From: Anaerolineaceae bacterium
GTDB lineage: Bacteria; Chloroflexota; Anaerolineae; Anaerolineales; Anaerolineaceae
DNA length: 16,802 nucleotides
Assembly: GCA_003448875.1 (NCBI GenBank)
Contig: DLXG01000106.1
Location: 1 to 16,802, forward strand
Direction of reading: 5' to 3'
Below, piece by piece: positions 6,713 through 13,209 of this stretch; position 1 is the stretch's first letter; each line of letters starts with the position of its first letter. The position numbers were made by a program, and so were the translations under genes. The notes under the pieces were generated by a model. That model made no database searches. It was given only the letters and a program-made list of their open reading frames with translations, and was not told the origin of the DNA.

Positions 6713-8008
6713 TCAAGAAAATGTCGGCAAAGCCAGTAAGTACAGGATTGAAACAACTACGCAGGAAAGTAACATAACCGGCAGGCCGCGTTTGTTCCAC
6801 AATTTACTGGAGATGGGCAGACGGGTTTTCTCCGAAAGACCGACTACCACCACATTGGCCGTCGAGCCGATGATGGTGCCGTTGCCGCCCAGTCCGGCGC
6901 CGAAAACCAATGCCCACCACAAAAACGAGGTGTTCATTCCCGGTACGGAAATGTGCTGGATGATAGGAATAAGGGTAATGGTGATGGGAATGTTATCCAC
7001 GATTGAGGATAAGAGGGCCACCAGCCACAACAGGAGCAAGCCTGCCAGTGCCGGCGAAAGGGTTACCAGGCGGCTGGTCAGGTCAATGAAGAAGTCCAGT
7101 ACTCCAGCCTGCTGAATACCGCCAATCATCACAAATAAGCCGGCGAAGAAGAGTAAAATTTCCCATTGGATGCGTTTCAACAATTCGCTGATATTGGGTT
7201 GCAGCCAGACAAGCGCAACAGAGGCCGCGCCAAGCGCGACGTAGGCGGGGCGTATTTTCAACCATTCCTCAAGGAAGAACAGGATGATCGCCACGCCGAT
7301 GACCACGATCACTTTGCGCGCGCCAGTTTGATCGGTGTAAGCATCCTGGGGATTGAGCGATTGAATTGCTTCGGCGTTGGGGGATGGGTCGCGCAAATCT
7401 GCACGGAATAACCAGCGCAATAAACCATAACACACGATCCAAACCACCACGACCAAAGGAAAACTGTGAACAATAAAATCGGTGAAAGAAAAATTGGCCG
7501 CTGAGGCGATCAGCACATTGGGCGGATCGCCTACCAGTGTCGAAATGCCGCCAATGTTCGAGAGAATGGCCTCTGCAATCAAAAAGGGCTGAGGAGAAAA
7601 CCCTAAAATTTCACAGATCAAAATCGTAACCGGCGCAATCAGCACCACCGTTGTCACATTATCCAGAAACATGGACACGAGAGAAGTCACCAGCGCCAGC
7701 AGGAATAGCAGAGAACTGGCCTTACCCTTGGAAAGTTTACCTACCCACACCGCCAGAAACTCAAAAAAACCGGTCGGCTCCAGCATGGCAACCAGCAGCA
7801 TCATGCCAAAAAGCAGCCCCAAAGTGTTGAAGTCAATCGCATTAACGGCTTGCTGCTCGGTATAAAAACCAAACAGCAGGCCGCCCGTCACCATGGCAAC
7901 CGCACCGATCATGGCGATAATCGTACGGTGAATCCGTTCGCTGAATATCAGCACCAGACATACCAGAAATACCAATGCAGATACGATGGTGGGCAGTAAT
8001 GTCATCAT
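6713..8008 (-). CDS. ArsB/P-protein-type (ion transporter superfamily) permease
   Basis: This 431-aa protein has about eleven to twelve membrane segments in two related halves. Each half has a membrane-dipping motif pair: FLDNVTTVVLIAP (114-126) with SNIGGISTLVGDPPNVLI (150-167) in the first, and VDNIPITITLIPII with GGNGTIIGSTANVV in the second. These are hallmarks of the P-protein/ArsB branch of the ion transporter superfamily, whose members move arsenite, Na+/H+ or organic anions. The GDPPN motif favours the P-protein-like branch; the substrate cannot be read. Two adjacent ATGs (8008, 8005) offer starts. The gene begins 11 nt after the CBS-protein stop, so the two are almost certainly co-transcribed. 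Confidence 0.88.
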   Translation of the reverse strand: MMTLLPTIVSALVFLVCLVLIFSERIHRTIIAMIGAVAMVTGGLLFGFYTEQQAVNAIDFNTLGLLFGMMLLVAMLEPTGFFEFLAVWVGKLSKGKASSLLFLLALVTSLVSMFLDNVTTVVLIAPVTILICEILGFSPQPFLIAEAILSNIGGISTLVGDPPNVLIASAANFSFTDFIVHSFPLVVVVWIVCYGLLRWLFRADLRDPSPNAEAIQSLNPQDAYTDQTGARKVIVVIGVAIILFFLEEWLKIRPAYVALGAASVALVWLQPNISELLKRIQWEILLFFAGLFVMIGGIQQAGVLDFFIDLTSRLVTLSPALAGLLLLWLVALLSSIVDNIPITITLIPIIQHISVPGMNTSFLWWALVFGAGLGGNGTIIGSTANVVVVGLSEKTRLPISSKLWNKRGLPVMLLSCVVVSILYLLALPTFS

Positions 8009-8019
8009 CGGAAATAACC

Positions 8020-8475
8020 TTATGAAATCCAGTGGCTGAGCAGGGCAACACCAATATCCACATGAGACGCAATCCCGACCAGCCGGCCTTCGTGATCCAC
8101 CACCGGCAGGTCGCGTAAGGCGTGTTTATGCAAAAGAGCCGCTGTGCGAAATAAACCGGATTCTTCGTGCACCGAAACAGCTTCGCTTACCAGATCCTGG
8201 ATGTTTTTTTCAAAAATTTGCGGGTCAGGGCGGTGGTTTTCCACAGCCCCAAACTCACGCAGGAAATCGAAATCGGTCACCAGATGAATGAAATCCGGCA
8301 TACCCATGTCAATTACATCCTGCAGGCGTAATATTCCAACCAGATGATTCTGCTCATCCACTACCGGCAGGGTGCCGACACGATGATCAATGAATAACTG
8401 AATTGCCTGCCGAATGGTCGAGTTTAGGGGTATGGATACGACTTCTTTTTTCATCCAGCGGGAAATTTTGAGCAT
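8020..8475 (-). CDS. Stand-alone CBS-pair protein
   Basis: I chose ATG 8475 (151 aa), where the CBS pattern starts immediately (MLKISRWMKKEVVSIPLN) behind GCGAGGGG; an upstream ATG at 8514 would add 13 residues with no support. Two CBS motifs are visible, at about residues 3-56 (VGTLPVVDEQNHLVGILRLQDVI) and 92-146 (LRDLPVVDHEGRLVGIASHVDI). The linker of about 35 residues is unusually long. CBS pairs bind adenine nucleotides such as AMP, ATP or c-di-AMP and often gate transporters or enzymes. Here the partner is probably the ion transporter encoded 11 nt downstream. There is no membrane segment or other domain. Confidence 0.88.
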   Translation of the reverse strand: MLKISRWMKKEVVSIPLNSTIRQAIQLFIDHRVGTLPVVDEQNHLVGILRLQDVIDMGMPDFIHLVTDFDFLREFGAVENHRPDPQIFEKNIQDLVSEAVSVHEESGLFRTAALLHKHALRDLPVVDHEGRLVGIASHVDIGVALLSHWIS

Positions 8476-8588
8476 GTCCCCTCGCTTTCCGGCGTGAAGC
8501 AGCGAGACGATCAAAGGTGAGAGGGCAATCTCAGGTCGAGATAACCCAATTGGTCAAATCTAGTGTACCACTTTTCGATCCTTACGGC

Positions 8589-9920
8589 TTAACCGGCAGC
8601 CAGCAACAAGCCGAATAAATACCCGGCAGTCATGCTCATAACGGCAACCAGCGAAACATAAATGGCGGTTTTTTGCTTGCCCATCACACCGCTAAGCACC
8701 AGAATGGATTGGAGAGAAAGTTCCGGGTCGGCCAACAGGTAGGCCAGCAAGGGACCGCGCGCCATACCAAGGTCAAGAAACATTTTGGCAACCGGCACCT
8801 CGACCAATGTGGGGAAGTACATAAATACCCCAAACAGTACCCCGACCAGATTGGCCAGCAGGGTGTTCTGTCCGGCAGCGGCCTGTACCCAAACAGCCGG
8901 GATAATTTGCTTGGCGATGCCAGCAAGGAAAACGCCTACAATCAAGAGCGGGAAGATTTGTTTGACAAACTTCCACGTTTCCCAGATCCAGCCGGTTAAT
9001 TCATCTTTGGTAAACGAACGTGCCGCTACCCAACCCAGGGCGGTCAGGACAATTATCTCGCCAATAAAACGGCCGTTGATGCCAATGATAATGGAACCAA
9101 CCTCTTCCTTTGGCGCAGCCGTCAAAATGGTAACAGCAATCAACCCGATCGCGATATACGTCCAGCGGTTGAAGCCGGAGAAGATGTTTTCAAACCCTTT
9201 CCAGGCTGCCAGCCCGATGAACACCAAAAGGATGATCAGCAGCAAGCCCTGGTAGGTCAGGTTGACGGCTTGCAGGCTTTCGCGGAGCGAGGGGGGGACA
9301 TCAAAAGGCAGCCGAATCTCAGCGTACACGCGGGTCAACAGGTCAATTTGCAGCGTTCCAATGATCAGCACGGCCACCAACAGTAAAAAGACCACCCAAA
9401 CCGCCGGTTTGACCTGAGCTGCCTGATCGAACATGCCGGCTTCACTCATTTGGACGGTGCGAGCGGCTTCCTCTTTGCGGAAAATCCACGCCATTGCCAG
9501 ACCGATGAGAATCCCAAAGGCGATTGAGAGGACAAGGCGGGCGACGGCAATATCAAAACCAATCGCTGCGCCAGTGTAGGTGATGGCAAGAATGTTGATT
9601 GCCGGGCCGACAAACAAAAAGGTAATAGCCGGTCCCAAACCTGCGCCGCGCTTCCAGATACCGGCAAACAGGGGCAGTATGGTACAGGAACATACCGCCA
9701 GAATAAAACCACCAAAAGCCGAAGCCGGGTAGCTGATCCATTTGGAGGCTCTTGGCCCAAGGTAGCGGGTGATGGTCTCTTTGGGAATCATCGAACTCAT
9801 GTAACCGGCAATGATGAAAGCGGGAACAAGGCAGAGCAATACATGCGCGGCCAGATAGTCCAGCAGGCTGCTCCAACCGGCAAAGAGAAGAGATGAAAGC
9901 GTGTTGAGGGTCAAATCCAT
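8589..9920 (-). CDS. YraQ/ArsP-type permease (UPF0718)
   Basis: This 443-aa membrane protein has two four-helix-like halves separated by a middle region with extra hydrophobic segments. The first half holds VCSCTILPLFAGIWKRGAG (76-94), including the Cys-x-Cys-x3-Pro motif (C77, C79) known in ArsP-like permeases, followed by GPAINILA. The second half has FPTLVEVPVAKMFLDLG and SLQSILVLSGVMGKQKTAIY, the matching motif. ArsP proteins export trivalent organoarsenicals; many YraQ relatives have unknown substrates. The gene follows arsR on the same strand after a 93-nt gap, which supports metal- or metalloid-controlled expression. The nearest Shine-Dalgarno-like run (AAGGA) is about 13-15 nt from the ATG, a long spacing. 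Confidence 0.88.
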   Translation of the reverse strand: MDLTLNTLSSLLFAGWSSLLDYLAAHVLLCLVPAFIIAGYMSSMIPKETITRYLGPRASKWISYPASAFGGFILAVCSCTILPLFAGIWKRGAGLGPAITFLFVGPAINILAITYTGAAIGFDIAVARLVLSIAFGILIGLAMAWIFRKEEAARTVQMSEAGMFDQAAQVKPAVWVVFLLLVAVLIIGTLQIDLLTRVYAEIRLPFDVPPSLRESLQAVNLTYQGLLLIILLVFIGLAAWKGFENIFSGFNRWTYIAIGLIAVTILTAAPKEEVGSIIIGINGRFIGEIIVLTALGWVAARSFTKDELTGWIWETWKFVKQIFPLLIVGVFLAGIAKQIIPAVWVQAAAGQNTLLANLVGVLFGVFMYFPTLVEVPVAKMFLDLGMARGPLLAYLLADPELSLQSILVLSGVMGKQKTAIYVSLVAVMSMTAGYLFGLLLAAG

Positions 9921-10013
9921 GCTATTGTCAGAGTTTCCTTCGCTTATGCAAGATTTTGAATATTAACAATCCAAAAAAACAGCAGAAGTTATACCTCGGC
10001 TAAAAATAGCTCC

Positions 10014-10409
10014 TCACCCTGCTTGGTTTGCCATGAAAAAGGTTTGCGGTTCTGCAGCGGGTGCATCCTTGCGCTTGCACTTGGGACAGTCGCACGAATG
10101 TGCTTTGGCAGAGGGGATTTGTTCAGGCAGAGACGAATGAACGGTGTGCAAAATATTCAACACATCCTCTCGCACAATCCGATAATAAATATTCCATCCT
10201 TCGCGGCGGTCTTGCAGAATGCCTGCCTCGCGCAGCACAGCCAGTTGTTGAGAAAGGTAGGCCTGTCGAAACCCCAGCACTGCTTCCATATGGCAGACGC
10301 ATTGCTCGCCATCACGGAGGATATCCAGAATAGCCAGCCGCGCCGGATGAGCAAGGGCTTTGAACAGTTGAGCGGAGGCCTCAAATTGTTCAATTGGGTT
10401 ACTCGTCAT
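10014..10409 (-). CDS. ArsR/SmtB-family metal-responsive repressor
   Basis: I chose ATG 10409 (131 aa) with AAGGAG nine bases upstream; GTG at 10412 is equally possible. A winged helix is visible: FKALAHPARLAILDIL, then the recognition region RQAYLSQQLAVLREAGIL and the wing RREGWNIYYRI. Cys37 and Cys39 form the CVC motif at the start of helix alpha-3, the site where ArsR-type sensors bind As(III), Cd(II) or Pb(II). The C-terminal tail adds three more Cys in SCDCPKCKRK (C106, C108, C111), which could form a second thiol site. On metal binding the repressor would leave its operator. The gene has its own promoter and a palindrome at its start (10411-10430), so autoregulation is likely. Confidence 0.92.
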   Translation of the reverse strand: MTSNPIEQFEASAQLFKALAHPARLAILDILRDGEQCVCHMEAVLGFRQAYLSQQLAVLREAGILQDRREGWNIYYRIVREDVLNILHTVHSSLPEQIPSAKAHSCDCPKCKRKDAPAAEPQTFFMANQAG

Positions 10410-10410
10410 C

Positions 10411-10430
10411 ACATTCAACTCCTTGAATGT
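10411..10430. promoter_or_regulatory. ArsR operator (perfect palindrome)
   Basis: ACATTCAA (10411-10418) and TTGAATGT (10423-10430) form a perfect 8-bp inverted repeat with a 4-bp centre; two of the next three flanking pairs also match. The centre is part of the arsR Shine-Dalgarno (AAGGAG on the minus strand), and the palindrome lies directly downstream of the -10, covering the predicted start of transcription. The size and TTCAA/TTGAA half-sites are typical of ArsR/SmtB operators. Confidence 0.75.
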
Positions 10431-10431
10431 A

Positions 10432-10459
10432 ATTGTAAAACATCCGCTGGCAATGTCAA
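10432..10459 (-). promoter_or_regulatory. Sigma-70 promoter of arsR
   Basis: On the minus strand TTGACA (10459-10454) and TACAAT (10437-10432) are separated by 16 bp: a perfect -35 and a five-of-six -10. Transcription should start near 10425, leaving a leader of only about 15 nt that is almost entirely operator and Shine-Dalgarno. Confidence 0.8.
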
Positions 10460-10486
10460 GCGGATGAATGTCATCAAAAACGCTTG
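10457..10486. repeat. Two-part inverted repeat between glmS and arsR
   Basis: CAAGCG (10457-10462) pairs with CGCTTG (10481-10486), and inside it GATGA (10463-10467) pairs with TCATC (10471-10475) around ATG, leaving a five-A bulge on one side. One arm overlaps the arsR -35 hexamer. It may be a glmS 3'-end hairpin (without a terminal T-run) or an upstream regulator site. Confidence 0.4.
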
Positions 10487-10501
10487 AAAGATGGTAGGTG
10501 A

Positions 10502-12289
10502 TTAGTCTACCGTCAGGGTTTTACTGAGGTTGCGTGGAAAGTCCGGGTCGTAACCGCGAGCCACCGACATATGGTAGGCGAGCAATTGCAACGGCAAGAC
10601 ACTGAGCAAGGATGAAATTTCGGGTGCGGCCGCCGGCAGGGTGATCACATCACTGGCATTGGCGCGCAGACGGGGGTCTTCCTGTCCGATGGCGATAGCC
10701 CGCCCGCCGCGGCAGGTGACTTCGTTAATACCGCTGACGATCAGGGGTACATCTTCCGGCCCGGCTACAAACAGTACCGGATAGTTATCCGTCACCGCGG
10801 AAAGCGGCCCGTGTTTGAACTCGGTGGATAACATCCCTTCACAATGGGCATAGGTGATTTCTTTGAGTTTGAGCGCGCCTTCGAGTGCCATGGGGTAGGT
10901 AGCGCCGTACCCCAGACAGTACAGATCGTTCCATTGATTAACTGCCGGGGTAATCGCCTGAACTTGAGGTTCGCTGGCGGCCAGTGTTTGTTCCATCAGT
11001 GCGGGAATTTGCTCCAACGGGCTGGTATCCCTGCCCGCCAGCCGGTAAGCCAGATAGAGAAAAGTAACGACCTGATTGGTGAATGTTTTGGTGGCCGGCA
11101 CGCTGATCTCGTACCCGCAGCAGAGCGGCAGCCAGCAGGCGGTGGCTTTGGTGAGGGTTGAGCCGATCACATTGGCCAGACCAAGGCTGGTCATGCCGCG
11201 CGCTTCAGCGGCCTGCAGGGCATTCAGTACATCTTTCGTTTCCCCCGACTGACTGACAAAAATACCCACATCCTGCCGGTTGACGGCTGGCAAGTATTGC
11301 GGGATGAACTGAGGCGCCAGCACCGGGATCACTGCCCGACCGGCCAGTTGAGCAAAGTAGACGGACCCCGCCAGACAGGCGTGATAACTGGTGCCGCAGC
11401 CGATCAAATACACCTGACGGGCGTTGCGGATGGCATTCAGTACCTGCTCCACTTCCGCACTGCCCTCCAGCATGTGCAGCACCTCACGCGCAACCTGCGG
11501 CTGTTCGTGAATCTCTTTGAGCATGAAGTGGGCGTAACCGCCTTTCTGGACGGCTTCCATCGTTTCGGTCACAATTTCTGGCTCACGTTCGATTAATTGC
11601 CCGTCCAACACCGAGCGCAGTTCGACATGGTCGGCCCAGAGCGTGATGATTTCACCGTCCTGAATGCGCAGGATTTTGCGGGTCAGGGGCAGGATAGAGG
11701 GCAGATCGGAGGATACACAGGTAAAACCATCTCCAATCCCAACTACCAGTCCGCTGCCTTTTTTGATTGCATACAGTTTGTCATCGTTGATGCGCCCGAT
11801 GACATAGGCGTAATCGCCCTGTAAATCGTGGTAGGCGCGGCGGATGGCTTCGATGAAATCGTAACCGCGGTCTATGTAGCGTTCGACGGCGTGCACGCAC
11901 GATTCGCCGTCGTTATGCGAGCGAACGGTCATGCCTTCTGCCATGAATTGCTGGCGCAGTTCTACATTGTTGACCACATTACCGTTGTGCGCGCCGACCA
12001 GATCGCCGTCCGAATCAAGGTGCGGCTGAGCGTTGACCTGCGAGGGCGCGCCAAAGGTGGCCCAGCGTAACTGGGTTATGCCGCGGCTGCCGGTCATTTC
12101 GGCAAAATTGTAACGCGCCGCAACCTCATCTACCTTGCCGACATCTTTGCGTAAATCAATGCGGTTGCCGGAGATGGTGGCTGCACCTACCGAATCGTAG
12201 CCGCGGTAGGTCAGGCGGCGGGCGGCTTCAATCAGAATCGGGCCGAGCGGCTGTTCTTGTTCGGTTACAATACCAAAAATTCCGCACAT
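10502..12289 (-). CDS. glmS: Glutamine--fructose-6-phosphate aminotransferase (GlmS)
   Basis: GlmS makes glucosamine-6-phosphate from fructose-6-phosphate and glutamine, the first step towards UDP-GlcNAc for the cell wall. I chose ATG 12289 (595 aa) because the catalytic Cys must be residue 2 (MCGIFGIV) and AAAGG lies six bases upstream. The glutaminase domain has RRLTYRGYDS, HNG (101-103) and Asp127. Two SIS domains follow, with CGTSYHAC (298-305), SQSGET (346-351), ATKTFT, LEGALKLKE (catalytic Glu region, about 470) and KHGP (492-495). The C-terminal NLSKTLTVD carries the active-site Lys. In the glutaminase the usual RWATHG...NAHPH reads RWATFG...NAQPH, so two His are replaced. No glmS ribozyme is expected in the 40-nt leader. 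Confidence 0.95.
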   Translation of the reverse strand: MCGIFGIVTEQEQPLGPILIEAARRLTYRGYDSVGAATISGNRIDLRKDVGKVDEVAARYNFAEMTGSRGITQLRWATFGAPSQVNAQPHLDSDGDLVGAHNGNVVNNVELRQQFMAEGMTVRSHNDGESCVHAVERYIDRGYDFIEAIRRAYHDLQGDYAYVIGRINDDKLYAIKKGSGLVVGIGDGFTCVSSDLPSILPLTRKILRIQDGEIITLWADHVELRSVLDGQLIEREPEIVTETMEAVQKGGYAHFMLKEIHEQPQVAREVLHMLEGSAEVEQVLNAIRNARQVYLIGCGTSYHACLAGSVYFAQLAGRAVIPVLAPQFIPQYLPAVNRQDVGIFVSQSGETKDVLNALQAAEARGMTSLGLANVIGSTLTKATACWLPLCCGYEISVPATKTFTNQVVTFLYLAYRLAGRDTSPLEQIPALMEQTLAASEPQVQAITPAVNQWNDLYCLGYGATYPMALEGALKLKEITYAHCEGMLSTEFKHGPLSAVTDNYPVLFVAGPEDVPLIVSGINEVTCRGGRAIAIGQEDPRLRANASDVITLPAAAPEISSLLSVLPLQLLAYHMSVARGYDPDFPRNLSKTLTVD

Positions 12290-12331
12290 ATCCATCCTTT
12301 GAGCAAATGGGGTTTGAGTAAAACAACGCCA

Positions 12332-12340
12332 AGTTTATCA
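12332..12340 (-). promoter_or_regulatory. Extended -10 promoter of glmS
   Basis: On the minus strand TGATAAACT has TG one base before a -10 hexamer TAAACT (12337-12332). No good -35 lies upstream, which the TG extension can compensate. The predicted start is near 12325, about 35 nt before the glmS ATG. Confidence 0.4.
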
Positions 12341-12392
12341 CAAAGCGTTGATGAAGTTGAAAGTTGATTGGTGTGCGGGGAGTACAATCCAT

Positions 12393-12401
12393 GTTAAACT
12401 A
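12393..12401 (+). promoter_or_regulatory. Extended -10 promoter of coaX
   Basis: TGTTAAACT places TG one base before TAAACT (12396-12401), the same hexamer as in the divergent glmS promoter. There is no clear -35. The predicted start is near 12408, about 30 nt before the coaX ATG. Confidence 0.4.
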
Positions 12402-12438
12402 ATACCATGATTGAATAAAACTTAGCGGGAGTACACCC

Positions 12439-13209
12439 ATGCTTCTGTGCATTGATATTGGCAATACCAACATCAAATTTGGGCTTTTTGACAGCGAACG
12501 GATGTGCTGTCATTGGCGGATTGCCACCGACCGCAACCGGCTGGCGGATGAGTATGCGGTTTTACTGCTCAATTTATTATCCACTTCCGGCCTTGCCGTT
12601 ACGGATGTGGAGGGGGTTGCGGTTTCTTCGGTAGTGCCGGTGTTAACGCAAGTTTTTGAAGAAATTGCCCGCCGTTACCTGCGTCAGGAAGTGTTGATGA
12701 TTGCCGACGGGGTGGATTTGGGTATGCGGATCAACACCGAATATCCCAGAGAAGTTGGCACGGACTTGATCGTCAATGCGATTGCCGCGCGTCATCTGTA
12801 CGGCACACCGGTAATTGTGGTGGGTTTTGGCACGGCCACCACTTTTTCGGCTGTCTCGGCTGAGGGAAATTTTGAAGGCGTTGCTATTGCCCCGGGAATA
12901 TTAACCAGCAGCGATTCGCTCTTTCGCGCTACGGCAACCCTGCCGCAGGTAGCCCTGGCTCACCCTGTAGCGGCGATTGGCAAAAACACCCTGCAATCCA
13001 TGCGTTCGGGGATTGTCTTCGGTTTTGCCGAGCTGGTGGACGGGATGGTACGGCGTATTCGCCAGGAACTGGGCGGGCAGGCCAGGGTGGTTGCTACCGG
13101 CGGTCTGGCTGAATTGATTGCACCAGAAAGCCAGACCATTGAGGTGGTCGAACCCAATCTAGCCCTGATCGGCTTGCGCTTGCTTTACGAACGCAACCGG
13201 ACTGGTTGA
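12439..13209 (+). CDS. coaX: Type III pantothenate kinase (CoaX)
   Basis: CoaX phosphorylates pantothenate, the first step of coenzyme A synthesis. The 256-aa length and the ASKHA-fold motifs fit: DIGNTNIKFGLFD (6-18, phosphate-binding), SVVP (64-67), REVGTDLIVNAIAA (104-117, with the catalytic Asp109), FGTATTF (130-136), IAPGI (150-154), VVATGGLAELI (217-227) and the typical ending GLRLLYERN. Two substitutions stand out. The family's G-x-D-R motif reads GTDL, and the Asp of 'VVDFGTATT', known as the monovalent-cation ligand, is Gly129. GGGAG lies seven bases before the ATG. The 3' end overlaps the convergent downstream gene by 51 nt. Activity is likely, but cation dependence may differ. Confidence 0.93.
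   Translation: MLLCIDIGNTNIKFGLFDSERMCCHWRIATDRNRLADEYAVLLLNLLSTSGLAVTDVEGVAVSSVVPVLTQVFEEIARRYLRQEVLMIADGVDLGMRINTEYPREVGTDLIVNAIAARHLYGTPVIVVGFGTATTFSAVSAEGNFEGVAIAPGILTSSDSLFRATATLPQVALAHPVAAIGKNTLQSMRSGIVFGFAELVDGMVRRIRQELGGQARVVATGGLAELIAPESQTIEVVEPNLALIGLRLLYERNRTG

Noticed and set aside
8515..8588. Promoter for the CBS-transporter pair in the 113-nt gap after the permease gene
   Set aside because: TTGACC and TACACT occur on the minus strand but not with workable spacing or order, so no promoter is called.
8785..9255. A 156-codon plus-strand open frame
   Set aside because: It is fully antisense to the YraQ/ArsP-type permease, whose motifs are clear in the other strand.
9446..9760. A minus-strand open frame inside the permease gene in another frame
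   Set aside because: It lies out of frame within a well-supported gene and has no start signal or recognisable motif.
10023..10487. A 154-codon plus-strand open frame
   Set aside because: It is antisense to arsR and its promoter; arsR has clear winged-helix and metal-site motifs and a good ribosome-binding site.
12290..12438. glmS ribozyme
   Set aside because: The predicted glmS leader is only about 35-40 nt, far too short for the ribozyme, and no such structure is visible.
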